DNA from: Tsuneonella mangrovi
Lineage (GTDB): Bacteria; Pseudomonadota; Alphaproteobacteria; Sphingomonadales; Sphingomonadaceae
Assembly (NCBI RefSeq): GCF_002269345.1
Contig: NZ_CP022889.1
Coordinates: forward strand, 1,674,001-1,738,000
Length of the DNA stretch: 64,000 nucleotides
Reading direction: 5' to 3'
A program made the translations under genes and the position numbers. The notes beneath the pieces were generated by a model, which did no database searches, was not told the DNA's origin, and worked only from the letters and a program-made list of their open reading frames with translations. This document shows positions 46,802-55,022 of the stretch, in pieces; the first letter of the stretch is position 1; each line of letters starts with the position of its first letter.

Positions 46802-47386
46802 ATGCGCCTCACTGCTCCTCGGATCGAACCGCTCGACATGGAGCGGCTCGACGAGGAGCAGCGCGCGGTGCTTGCCCCATTTGCCGATCCTACGAACAAG
46901 GTCGGCGGCGGCCGAGTGCTCAACATCTTCCGCACGCTTGCCCGCTCGCCCAAGGCGCTAACCGGCTTCCTCGCGTGGGGCAACTACATCCTCTCGCGCC
47001 GCAACAGCCTGCCCGCGCGCGAACGCGAGATCGCGATCCTGCGCACCGGATGGCTATGCCGCTCGGGCTACGAGTTCGCGCAGCACCGCCGGATCGGGCT
47101 CGATTGCGGGCTCACTCCCGAGGAAATCGAGCGGATCAAGACCGGGCCGGATGCTTCCGGTTGGACGCCGCTTGAGGCGGCGATGCTGCGCGCGGCGGAC
47201 GAGCTGGTGGCCGACCATTTCGTGTCCGAAGAAACGTGGAAGGCGCTGGCCGATCTCGGCGACCGCGGCCGGATGGACCTCGTCTTCACCGTCGGCCAAT
47301 ATACGCAGGTGTCGATGCTGCTGAACAGCTTCGGGGTCCAGTTGGAGGATGGCGACGACGCCGATCCCGACCTCGTTCCGCGCTGA
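46802..47386 (+). CDS. Carboxymuconolactone decarboxylase (CMD) family protein
   Basis: 194 residues. The CMD/AhpD-like helical domain is marked by SRRNSLPAREREIAILRTGW near residue 60 and LCRSGYEFAQHRRIGLDCGL near 81, where the usual catalytic pair is Cys with a Glu/His network (C-R-S-G-Y-E-F-A-Q-H). LVFTVGQYTQVSMLLNSFGV near 160 is the conserved C-terminal helix. Members include peroxidases and lactone decarboxylases; the reaction here is not known. The start ATG 46802 follows the 38-bp tandem repeat. An upstream open extension encodes the repeat and is unlikely to be translated. Confidence 0.85.
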   Translation: MRLTAPRIEPLDMERLDEEQRAVLAPFADPTNKVGGGRVLNIFRTLARSPKALTGFLAWGNYILSRRNSLPAREREIAILRTGWLCRSGYEFAQHRRIGLDCGLTPEEIERIKTGPDASGWTPLEAAMLRAADELVADHFVSEETWKALADLGDRGRMDLVFTVGQYTQVSMLLNSFGVQLEDGDDADPDLVPR

Positions 47387-47465
47387 GGCTGAGGCTGCGC
47401 CATTGGGGCTATGCCTGCCAAGCGCACAGCCCTAATGTCGCTGCGAATGCGGGAAGGGGCCGACT

Positions 47466-48068
47466 TTGGGAATAGCCGAAATTCTGGGTGTTGCCGCTTC
47501 GCTTAGCCTGCTCGCGGGCTGGCGGCTGTACCTGTGCATTTTCGCCACCGGAGTGGCGATGCGGTGGGGTTCGCTGCCGCTTCCCGAACACTTGGCCGGG
47601 CTCGACGTACTCGCCAACCCCTGGGTCATGGCGGTCGCGGGGATAGCCGCGCTCGCCGAATTGCTCGCTGACAAGATCGCTTGGCTCGATAGCGCGTGGG
47701 ATGCAGTCCACACGCTGGTGCGGCCCGTCGGCGGTGCGCTGCTGGCGCTCGCGATCGTCGATCCGAGCGACCCGGCTACGCAAGCAATCGCCTTCATCCT
47801 CGGCGGAGCGGGAGCGTTCGCCAGCCATGCCAGCAAGGCCGGGACGCGGGCCGTGATCAACGCAAGCCCCGAGCCGGTGAGCAACCTCGCTGCGTCGCTG
47901 GCGGAAGATACCGTGGTCGGCAGCGCGCTGGTGATCGCACTTGCCTATCCCGCTGCGGCCGCCTTCGTCGCGGTGCTGCTCCTGGCGCTGGCGATCTACC
48001 TCGGCCTGTTGGCGCGACGGGTGATCCGGCGCTTGCTCGGCCGCAAGGGGCGCGGCGAACTCGCTTAG
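47466..48068 (+). CDS. DUF4126 family membrane protein
   Basis: 200 residues from a TTG start with AAGGGG six bases upstream. It is strongly hydrophobic, with six or so membrane segments: IAEILGVAASLSLLAGWRLY at the N-terminus, PWVMAVAGIAALAELLADKI near residue 52, GGAGAFASHASKAGTRAVIN near 113, and AYPAAAAFVAVLLLALAIYL near 159. The GWRLY and ASHASKAGTRAVIN segments are characteristic of DUF4126. Function unknown. It overlaps the convergent phaZ stop by four bases. Confidence 0.83.
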   Translation: MGIAEILGVAASLSLLAGWRLYLCIFATGVAMRWGSLPLPEHLAGLDVLANPWVMAVAGIAALAELLADKIAWLDSAWDAVHTLVRPVGGALLALAIVDPSDPATQAIAFILGGAGAFASHASKAGTRAVINASPEPVSNLAASLAEDTVVGSALVIALAYPAAAAFVAVLLLALAIYLGLLARRVIRRLLGRKGRGELA

Positions 48069-49309
48069 GCGACCTGCTTCAACGCCGGACGCGAATGCGC
48101 AGCGATAAATTCTTCCACCACTGGCGCGATCTTGGTCCGCCAACGGCTGCCATTGAAGATCCCGTAGTGCCCGGCGCCTTCGGCCATGAGGTAGCGCTTC
48201 TTTGTTGCCGGTAGGTTGGCAGCGAGGTCAAGCGCGGCCTTGGTCTGGCCAAGCCCGGAGATATCGTCGCGCTCGCCTTCGACCGCCAGCAGCGCGGTGT
48301 CGGTAATCGCGCCAAGGTCGATCACCCGCCCGCGATGCACGAATTCGCCATTGGGCAGCGAGTGCGTCTGGAACACCTCTTCGACGGTCTGGAGATAGAA
48401 TTCAGCGGTCATGTCGCACACCGAACGGTATTCGTCGTAGAACGCCTTGGCCGCATCGGCGCTTTCTTCGTCGCCTGCGGTGAGGTGCTTGAACATATCG
48501 TAGTGGCTCATCAGGTGGCTGCCGAGGTTCATGCTCATGAAGCTGGCGAGTTGCATGAAGCCGGGATAGACCCGCCGCCCGTGGCCCGGGTAGCGCATCG
48601 GAACGGTCGCGATCACGGTGTGGCGGAACCACTCGATCGGGCGCTCCATCGCCAGGTCGTTGACCGTCGTCGGCGAGCAGCGCGTGTCGATCGGGCCGCC
48701 CATCATCGTCAGCGTGGCCGGGCGCGCCGGGTGCTTGGCAGCGCCCATCACCGCAGTGGCCGCGAAGGCGGGAACCGAAGGCTGGCACACTGCGATCATA
48801 TGTGTGCCCGGACCGATGTATTCGAGATATTCGATCAGGTAGTCGATGTAGTCATCGAGATCGAATCGGCCGGCTTCATCGGGCACCATCTTCGCGTCGG
48901 CCCAGTCGGTAATGTAAACCTCGCTGCTCTCGAGCATCCGTTCGACGGTACCGCGCAGCAACGTGGCGTAGTGCCCGCTCATCGGAGCGACAATCAGTAC
49001 CTTGGGCGAGCCGTCATCCAGCCCTGGGTGCGTGAAGCGGAGCAGGTCGCCGAACGGCTTGTGCATCACGATCGATTCGATCACCGGCCAACTGTCCTCA
49101 CCAACGGTAACCGCATCGATCCCGAACTCGGGCTTGCCGCGCGACTGGGTGGCATGGGCGAATACTTCGAGCGCGCTGGCCATCGTCGGGCCGAGCCCGG
49201 TGTAGCCCATCGGCAGAACCGGGTTGCTCAGCAATTCCGACCCTATCGATGCCAATGCGCTCGCGCTGTTGAGCCACGCACGCTGCAGCTCGTAAGTGTA
49301 ATAAAGCAA
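48065..49309 (-). CDS. phaZ: Intracellular polyhydroxyalkanoate depolymerase
   Basis: 414 residues from a TTG start at 49309, preceded by a GGGGA site. It belongs to the PhaZ1-type intracellular depolymerases with a Cys nucleophile: C175 in HMIAVCQPSVPAFAATAVMG. LLAVEGERDDISGLGQT near residue 335 supplies the acidic residue and AEGAGHYGIFNGSRWRTKI near 385 the catalytic His. PKVLIVAPMSGHYATLLRGT near 102 is another family block. It mobilises stored polyhydroxybutyrate granules in the cytoplasm. A 17-bp palindrome (49387-49403) lies 78 bases upstream. phaB is 26 kb away, and no synthase or phasin gene is in the window. Confidence 0.95.
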   Translation of the reverse strand: MLYYTYELQRAWLNSASALASIGSELLSNPVLPMGYTGLGPTMASALEVFAHATQSRGKPEFGIDAVTVGEDSWPVIESIVMHKPFGDLLRFTHPGLDDGSPKVLIVAPMSGHYATLLRGTVERMLESSEVYITDWADAKMVPDEAGRFDLDDYIDYLIEYLEYIGPGTHMIAVCQPSVPAFAATAVMGAAKHPARPATLTMMGGPIDTRCSPTTVNDLAMERPIEWFRHTVIATVPMRYPGHGRRVYPGFMQLASFMSMNLGSHLMSHYDMFKHLTAGDEESADAAKAFYDEYRSVCDMTAEFYLQTVEEVFQTHSLPNGEFVHRGRVIDLGAITDTALLAVEGERDDISGLGQTKAALDLAANLPATKKRYLMAEGAGHYGIFNGSRWRTKIAPVVEEFIAAHSRPALKQVA

Positions 49310-49386
49310 ACCCGTTCCCCTGCTGTCGGTGGCGCTTTCTTATGTTTCTTGCGCCAATCGTGAAGCATCGTGCCTGCGTTCGCTCC

Positions 49387-49403
49387 ATTGTGCAATGCAC
49401 AAT
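49387..49403. promoter_or_regulatory. Perfect palindrome ATTGTGCA-A-TGCACAAT upstream of phaZ
   Basis: Eight-base arms around a single base, between the divergent phaZ (start 49309) and ABC exporter (start 49476) genes. TGCA-centred palindromes are the kind of site bound by PhaR, the PHA regulator of many alphaproteobacteria; assignment to PhaR is inference. Confidence 0.5.
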
Positions 49404-49475
49404 TTGGAGCACCTCTGCGAATTTCCGGGTCGGGCGGTGGATTTCGGGCAAGGTCGGCCCTATCTCCGGATCCTG

Positions 49476-51323
49476 ATGGAGGAACCCCCGCTGGAAGCTG
49501 AGACCGAAGCCTCGCAAGAGGAGGTGGTCGGTCGGCGTCGCCGCAAGAAGCAGCGCGACCCTTTGGCCGCGCGTTCGATCCGCCCGCTGACGATGATCTG
49601 GAGCCAGGCGCTAGCCTATCCGGGCAGGGTGGCGTTGGCACTCGTCGCGCTGGTGATCACTGCGGGGGCGACGCTTGCGATCCCGGCATACTTCCGCCTC
49701 GTCATCGACGAAGGGTTTTCCAAAGGGAGCGATCTTGCTCCAATTGCGCACGCGTTTCGACTTCTTCTCCTCGTCGTCTGCGTCCTGGCACTCGGCACAG
49801 CTGCACGGTTTTACTTCGTATCGTGGCTTGGCGAACGCGTTGTCGCCGATATCCGATTGAAAGTGCAGAAAAATCTGCTCCGCCTGGCTCCCGGGTTCTA
49901 CGAAGAAAACAGCCCCAAGGAAATCTCCAGCCGGATGACCAGCGACACCACGCTGATCGAGCAGGTTGTCGGCACCACTGTCTCGGTTGCGCTGCGCAAT
50001 TCCCTGATGGCGATCGGCGGGACGATCTACCTCTTTTGGCTAGTACCCACCCTCACCATGTGGATGATGCTGGTGATCCCCGCCATCGTCATCCCGATCA
50101 CCTATTTCGGACGCCGCCTGCGCAACGTCTCGCGGCACAGCCAGGACCGGGTGGCCGACATCGGCGCAATGGTCACTGAAGTGCTTGGCGCGATGAAGAT
50201 TGTCCAGGCGTTCAACCAGGAAGACCGCGAGCGCGAGCGTTTTGCCGGGGCGGTGGAGCGTACGTTCGCCACAGCGCGGCGGCGGATCCTGATCCGCGCA
50301 GTGATGACCGCGATCATCATCCTGCTGGTGTTCGGATCGATCACCGCGCTGATGTGGCGCGGCGCGATCGGGGTCGCCAGCGGGGAGATTTCGGGAGGGA
50401 CGATCGCCGCAGTGGTGATAACTGCGGGTCTCGTGGCGGGAGCGTTCGGTTCATTGACCGAGGTCTATGGCGACCTGCTGCGCGGCGCAGGTGCCGCTAG
50501 CCGCCTCGCCGAATTGCTCGACGAACAGCCGAGCATCGCGCCACCGGAACGGCCCGAAGCACTGCCGACCCCGGCGCGCGGCAGCCTGTCGTTCCGCAAT
50601 GTCAGCTTCCGCTATCCCACGCGGCTCGAAACCGCTGCACTCCACGATTTTACGCTCGAGGTGCAGCCGGGCGAGACCGTCGCCATCGTCGGGCCGTCGG
50701 GCGCGGGCAAGTCGACGATCTTCCAGCTGGCCGAGCGGTTCTACGATCCGCAGGCTGGGACCATCCGGCTCGACGGCATCCCGCTGACCAGCGCCGACCC
50801 GGCCGATATCCGCGCGCGGATTGCATTCGTCCCGCAGGAGGGCGTGCTGTTTTCGGCGAATGCGCGCGACAACCTGCGTTACGGTGCATGGGGCGCGAGC
50901 GACGAGCAGATTTGGGAAGCGGCACGAGCAGCCAATGCCGAAGAGTTCCTGCGCGCCCTGCCGCGGGGGCTCGACACACACCTGGGCGAAAACGGCACCC
51001 AGCTTTCGGGAGGCCAGCGCCAGCGCATCGCGATTGCCCGGGCGATCCTGCGCCAGGCGCCGATCCTGCTGCTCGACGAAGCGACCAGCGCACTCGACGC
51101 CGAGAGCGAGCGGCTGGTGCAGGATGCGCTCGATCACTTGATGGCGGACCGCACCACGCTGGTCATCGCGCACCGCCTGGCCACCGTGCGCGCGGCGGAC
51201 CGCATCGTGGTGATGGACCAGGGTCGCATCGTCGAGCAGGGCAGCCACGGGATGCTGGCCCAGAACGGCGGGCTTTACGCCCGGCTTGCAGAACTGCAAT
51301 TCGGCGCGCACGCAGCTGCGTAA
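49476..51323 (+). CDS. ABC exporter, fused permease and ATPase (MsbA/LapB-like)
   Basis: 615 residues from ATG 49476. The type-1 exporter membrane domain (residues ~45-340) has six helices (VALALVALVITAGATLAIPA and later). The nucleotide-binding domain has Walker A VAIVGPSGAGKSTIF near residue 407, the Q-loop in IAFVPQEGVLFSANARDNLR near 450, signature LSGGQRQRIAIARAILRQAP near 510, Walker B ILLLDEATSALDAESERL, and H-loop TLVIAHRLATVRAADR. It should work as a homodimer exporting a lipid, drug or peptide; the substrate is not evident. A long N-terminal tail, EEVVGRRRRKKQRDP, is unusual but common in alphaproteobacterial members. The open frame extends upstream to 49329 across the phaZ palindrome. 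Confidence 0.9.
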   Translation: MEEPPLEAETEASQEEVVGRRRRKKQRDPLAARSIRPLTMIWSQALAYPGRVALALVALVITAGATLAIPAYFRLVIDEGFSKGSDLAPIAHAFRLLLLVVCVLALGTAARFYFVSWLGERVVADIRLKVQKNLLRLAPGFYEENSPKEISSRMTSDTTLIEQVVGTTVSVALRNSLMAIGGTIYLFWLVPTLTMWMMLVIPAIVIPITYFGRRLRNVSRHSQDRVADIGAMVTEVLGAMKIVQAFNQEDRERERFAGAVERTFATARRRILIRAVMTAIIILLVFGSITALMWRGAIGVASGEISGGTIAAVVITAGLVAGAFGSLTEVYGDLLRGAGAASRLAELLDEQPSIAPPERPEALPTPARGSLSFRNVSFRYPTRLETAALHDFTLEVQPGETVAIVGPSGAGKSTIFQLAERFYDPQAGTIRLDGIPLTSADPADIRARIAFVPQEGVLFSANARDNLRYGAWGASDEQIWEAARAANAEEFLRALPRGLDTHLGENGTQLSGGQRQRIAIARAILRQAPILLLDEATSALDAESERLVQDALDHLMADRTTLVIAHRLATVRAADRIVVMDQGRIVEQGSHGMLAQNGGLYARLAELQFGAHAAA

Positions 51324-51407
51324 ACCGGCGCGCAAGGCATTCGCTCTTCCGTTCGTTGCGAACTGGCAACTTGACTTGGCCAGCGCTTGCTCCAATGGGC
51401 CGAACCC

Positions 51408-52220
51408 ATGGGTCTGATCATCACCGCCATCATCCTCGGTATCGTCGAGGGGCTGACCGAATTCCTGCCCGTCTCGTCGACCGGCCACCTGATCCTCACC
51501 ACCGCATTGCTCGGTGCCGACCCGCAGCAATGGGCACTGTTCAACGTGGTGATCCAGCTCGGCGCGATCCTCGCAGTAATTTATCAGTATTGGGGCACGT
51601 TCTGGGCCGCGGGAATGGGCGTGTTGCGCGGCGAGAGCGAAGGTTTGCGGTTCGCCCGCAATATCCTGGTGGCGTTCCTGCCGTCGGCAGTGATCGGCCT
51701 CGCGCTGAAAGACTACATCGACATCATGCTCGCCAGCCCGATGATCGTGCCGTGGGCGTTGATCGTTGGCGGCATTGCGATCATTGCGATCGAGCGCTCG
51801 GTGAACCCGCAAGGGACGCAGGAAGTCGCCGACCTCAAGGTTTCGACCGTGCTCGGGATAGGGTTTGCCCAGTGTCTCGCGATGGTCCCCGGTGTCAGCC
51901 GATCGGGTGCAACGATCATGGGCGCGCTGGCCATGGGCGTTAACCGCAAGACGGCGGCGGAATTCTCGTTCTTCCTCGCAGTACCGACAATGATCGGCGC
52001 GACGTTCCTCGAACTGGTCACGAAACATAGCGAATTGTCTGCAGGTGCGACGCTGGTAGGCTGGCGTGAAATCGCAATCGGCTTCGTGGTCAGCTTCATT
52101 GTCGCGCTGTTCGTAATCCGGTTGTTCGTGGCCTATGTCAGCCGCCACGGATTCACTCCGTTCGCGTGGTACCGCATCGTGGTCGGGGCAGCCGCGATTG
52201 CCTGGCTGACGCTCGGCTGA
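51408..52220 (+). CDS. uppP: Undecaprenyl-diphosphatase
   Basis: 270 residues from ATG 51408 (MGLIITAIILGIVEG); an in-frame ATG at 51387 is the alternative. GIVEGLTEFLPVSSTGHLIL near residue 10 and MVPGVSRSGATIMGALAMGV near 160 are the two catalytic motifs of the UppP/BacA family (E-x3-E and PGxSRSxxT). There are eight membrane helices. The enzyme recycles undecaprenyl pyrophosphate to the monophosphate carrier needed for peptidoglycan and polysaccharide synthesis, and it confers bacitracin tolerance. It follows the ABC exporter after 84 bases. Confidence 0.95.
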   Translation: MGLIITAIILGIVEGLTEFLPVSSTGHLILTTALLGADPQQWALFNVVIQLGAILAVIYQYWGTFWAAGMGVLRGESEGLRFARNILVAFLPSAVIGLALKDYIDIMLASPMIVPWALIVGGIAIIAIERSVNPQGTQEVADLKVSTVLGIGFAQCLAMVPGVSRSGATIMGALAMGVNRKTAAEFSFFLAVPTMIGATFLELVTKHSELSAGATLVGWREIAIGFVVSFIVALFVIRLFVAYVSRHGFTPFAWYRIVVGAAAIAWLTLG

Positions 52221-52329
52221 GCGCATCCCGGCTTCGACCAGACTCCAACGGTTCGTCGCATTTTCGGAACCCTGCCCGCAATTTGCGCGTTAACGGGCGG
52301 TAAGAGTTCAACAGGGTTCGATCGCAATC

Positions 52330-52593
52330 ATGGGTGTGCTGGTTTTGCTCGCAGTCGGTGCGGTCCTCGGTTGGCTGGCATCAATTCTCGCACGTGCTGA
52401 CGATCAGGCAGGAATCCTGATCAACGTAGGTCTCGGGCTGATCGCTGCGCTGGTAATCGGCGACCTGGCCAACTCCGGCTCGATCCTGCTCGGCCTGACC
52501 CCGATGGCATTGGTGGCGGCATTCTGCGGCGCCATTGCCTTGCTCACCGGGTTCAACCTGCTACGCGATTCGATGAACGGGCGGGCGGGCTAG
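52330..52593 (+). CDS. GlsB/YeaQ/YmgE family small membrane protein
   Basis: 87 residues with three hydrophobic segments: MGVLVLLAVGAVLGWLASIL, GILINVGLGLIAALVIGDLA and LVAAFCGAIALLTGFNLLRD. The GWLAS and GLIAALVIGD segments recall the transglycosylase-associated/GlsB family, which is linked to general stress. Function in these bacteria is not established. A 109-base gap separates it from uppP. Confidence 0.7.
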   Translation: MGVLVLLAVGAVLGWLASILARADDQAGILINVGLGLIAALVIGDLANSGSILLGLTPMALVAAFCGAIALLTGFNLLRDSMNGRAG

Positions 52594-52653
52594 AGCTTCT
52601 ACGTTGACGGGAGCGCGCGCCGATCTGTCGTTGCATTGTCGGGGGGATTTCAC

Positions 52654-52890
52654 ATGACCAAGCTTGCCATGCCGGTTGCAACGCTGGCTCTGGCGCTCTC
52701 CGCCTGTAGCGGAGGTGCAGCCGATGCAGACCGGTCGAGCAACAGTTCGCCGCAGGCGGCGCAAACGCCTTCGCCCGATGCGCACGAACTTGCCAACCAC
52801 CAAGCTGAAGCAATGACTGCACAAGTCGAGAAGCAGACCGACGCGATGGCTACGCCGAACCCATCTGCTAGCGAAAATCCGGGAAAATAG
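52654..52890 (+). CDS. Small hypothetical lipoprotein
   Basis: 78 residues from ATG 52654, preceded by GGGGGGAT. The signal peptide ends with the lipobox LALALSACSGG, lipidated on C18. The mature 60 residues are Ala/Ser/Gln/Asn-rich and likely disordered apart from a helix, AHELANHQAEAMTAQVEKQT. No family recognised. Likely anchored to a membrane leaflet in the periplasm. Confidence 0.7.
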   Translation: MTKLAMPVATLALALSACSGGAADADRSSNSSPQAAQTPSPDAHELANHQAEAMTAQVEKQTDAMATPNPSASENPGK

Positions 52891-52908
52891 CGCTGGCCAG
52901 ACAGTCCG

Positions 52909-53847
52909 TCAGACCGGTTTCGCACCACTCCCGCGACCGCCGCGCAGAAGGTACTCCTGCGTTCCCCGGTTGAGCACGTCATCGACATCGATCACAGCCG
53001 AATTGGCATAAGTGAACGCGGGCGGCAGGTTCTGATAGAGCCGGTCGAAATCGCGCTCGACCGTCTGGCGATAGAGATCCTCGAAACTTTCGATCACGAA
53101 GTAAGTCGGCTGCAGGTCGCTGATGACGTAGTCGGTGCGCATCACCCGATCGACGTTGAGCATGATCCGGTTGGGGCTCCGCGCGGCGGTCGAAAACACG
53201 GCCTCGGTCGGCCCGGACAGGATCCCCGCACCGTAGGCGCGGACTTCGCCGTTCTCGAGGATCAGGCCGAATTCGACCGTGTACCAATAGAGCGCGCCCA
53301 GTGCCTTGAGCCGGTTGTAGCGCATCGCCTTCCATCCGGCGCGGCCGTATTCCTGCATGTAGTCGGCATAGACCGGATCGGCGAGCATCGGCACATGGCC
53401 GAACACGTCGTGGAATACGTCCGGCTCCTGGATGTAGTCGAAGGTCTCGCGCGAACGGATGAAATTCCCGGCAGGGAACCTGCGGTTGGCCAAGTGCCAG
53501 AAGAACACGTGGTCGGGGATCAGCATCGGTACGGGGACGACGCTCCACCCGGTCAGGTGGCCAAGCTCTTCCGAAAGTTCGTTGAAATCGGGAACGCCGT
53601 GGCTGCCGAGCGGGAGTTTCTGCAGGCCGGCAAGGAACGCCGCACTCGCATGTCCGGGCAGCACATCCATCTGCCGATCGTAGAGATCGTTCCAGATCGC
53701 GTGGTCTTGCGCCGAATAACGCGTCTGCGCGGGTTCGAGCCAGTCTTCGCCGACATGCGATGGCCGCTTGAGCGGCGCAGTAAAGACATCCGCCGGCATG
53801 TCAGGCAGACGGCTAAAGTCGTGATCGGGTTCTGCAATGCTGGCCAT
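52909..53847 (-). CDS. phhA: Phenylalanine 4-monooxygenase
   Basis: 312 residues from ATG 53847 (MASIAEPDHDFSRLPDMPAD); a GTG at 53871 would add eight residues. It is a biopterin-dependent aromatic amino acid hydroxylase converting phenylalanine to tyrosine. The iron ligands are the two His in PDVFHDVFGHVPMLADPVYA near residue 145 and the Glu in LGALYWYTVEFGLILENGEV near 190. GHLTGWSVVPVPMLIPDHVF near 105 is the pterin-side block. It has no N-terminal ACT domain, as is usual for bacteria. A perfect 16-bp palindrome directly abuts the ATG. Tyrosine-degradation genes are not in the window. Confidence 0.95.
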   Translation of the reverse strand: MASIAEPDHDFSRLPDMPADVFTAPLKRPSHVGEDWLEPAQTRYSAQDHAIWNDLYDRQMDVLPGHASAAFLAGLQKLPLGSHGVPDFNELSEELGHLTGWSVVPVPMLIPDHVFFWHLANRRFPAGNFIRSRETFDYIQEPDVFHDVFGHVPMLADPVYADYMQEYGRAGWKAMRYNRLKALGALYWYTVEFGLILENGEVRAYGAGILSGPTEAVFSTAARSPNRIMLNVDRVMRTDYVISDLQPTYFVIESFEDLYRQTVERDFDRLYQNLPPAFTYANSAVIDVDDVLNRGTQEYLLRGGRGSGAKPV

Positions 53848-53863
53848 GGTTTCAATTGAAACC
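53848..53863. promoter_or_regulatory. Perfect 16-bp palindrome GGTTTCAATTGAAACC at the phhA start
   Basis: Eight-base arms immediately upstream of the ATG at 53847, replacing any Shine-Dalgarno. The TTTCAATTGAAA core with an AT centre is the shape of Lrp/AsnC-type operators found near aromatic amino acid genes. A protein bound here would block the ribosome-binding and start region or an overlapping promoter. Confidence 0.55.
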
Positions 53864-54032
53864 AATAGCACCGGTCGACGATTCTGACAATCCGAAATGG
53901 CCCACGCGGCCAGCAGGGGGACGAGGGCAAGTCAGCCGAACGGCGGCTCGCAGTGTCCTCGGCCTAGATTTGCCGCCAGATAAGGCAATGCATGCGACAA
54001 GATTGCGCAGTATATCGCCTGATTACAGAAAA

Positions 54033-54974
54033 TTATGCAGACGCACGGCGAAGCCGGTCGTTGATTGCCGCACCGATCCCCTCATCCGGGATCGGCGCCA
54101 CCGCCACCCGCGCCTTGGCCGACGAGGCTGCAGCGTGGAGGCAGGCATAGAGACGCGATGCTGCTTCGGGAAGGTCGCCGCTGCCTGACAGCATACAGTC
54201 GCCTGCAATCGCGCCGAAGCCGATCATGAACTCATCGGGTTCGGCAGCCCTTGCGCCAAGCCGCACCGGTTTTCCCGGGGAATAGTGCTGTGCAAGCTGG
54301 CCGGGCGCTTCGATCCGTGTTGCCTGCAATGGGCGCGGTGCGCCGAGCTGGTCGGCCAGAGTCTCCTCGGAGATCGGGCCTTGCCGCAAGAGTTGCCAGC
54401 CATTCTCGCGCAGCGCGACGATGGTCGATTCGAGCCCGCATTCGCTGTCCCCGCCATCAATCACCGCCGCGATCCGCCCGTCGAGGGCGGCGAGCACGTG
54501 CTCCGCACTGGTCGGACTGACCCCGCCGCTGCGATTGGCCGACGGTGCAGCGAGCGGGAGGCCACACTCCTGGAGAACCGCGCGAATCACCGGATGGGCG
54601 GGGCAACGCAGCGCGATCGTCGGCAGGCCGGCGGTCACCGCCGGTGCGATGCCGGCCCCGGCACGGAGGGGCAAAACCAGCGTGAGCGGCCCGGGCCAGA
54701 ACCGCGCAGCAAGCGAACGCGCACGATCGTCGAACACCGCAAGGCCCTCCGCTGCGGCCAGTGACGACACGTGGACGATCAGCGGATTGAAATCGGGCCG
54801 TCCCTTCGCGCGATAGACCGCCGCGACCGCTTCCGCCCGGTCGGCGCGCGCGGCGAGTCCATAAACCGTCTCGGTTGGTAACGCGACCAGCTCATCCGCC
54901 GCGAGCAGCTCCGCCGCCCGCGCGATTCCCGCCGCGTCGGCGGCCAGCCGTTCCGTAGCGTTCTTGTCGCCCAT
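54033..54974 (-). CDS. L-threonylcarbamoyladenylate synthase (Sua5/YwlC/YrdC family)
   Basis: 313 residues. The YrdC domain has LVALPTETVYGLAARADRAE near residue 30, VYRAKGRPDFNPLIVHVSSL near 53, and CGLPLAAPSANRSGGVSPTS near 137 (SANxSG). The C-terminal Sua5 domain (from about 215) begins PRPLQATRIEAPGQLAQHYS and ends INDRLRRASA. Together with TsaD/TsaB/TsaE it makes threonylcarbamoyl-AMP for the t6A modification of tRNAs that read ANN codons. It is the longer two-domain Sua5 type rather than the short TsaC. It is divergent from the acyl-CoA dehydrogenase. Confidence 0.95.
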   Translation of the reverse strand: MGDKNATERLAADAAGIARAAELLAADELVALPTETVYGLAARADRAEAVAAVYRAKGRPDFNPLIVHVSSLAAAEGLAVFDDRARSLAARFWPGPLTLVLPLRAGAGIAPAVTAGLPTIALRCPAHPVIRAVLQECGLPLAAPSANRSGGVSPTSAEHVLAALDGRIAAVIDGGDSECGLESTIVALRENGWQLLRQGPISEETLADQLGAPRPLQATRIEAPGQLAQHYSPGKPVRLGARAAEPDEFMIGFGAIAGDCMLSGSGDLPEAASRLYACLHAAASSAKARVAVAPIPDEGIGAAINDRLRRASA

Positions 54975-55022
54975 CGGCAGGCGCTATAAGCACGCTCGCA
55001 GGAAAGCCCAAGGAGAACCCGC

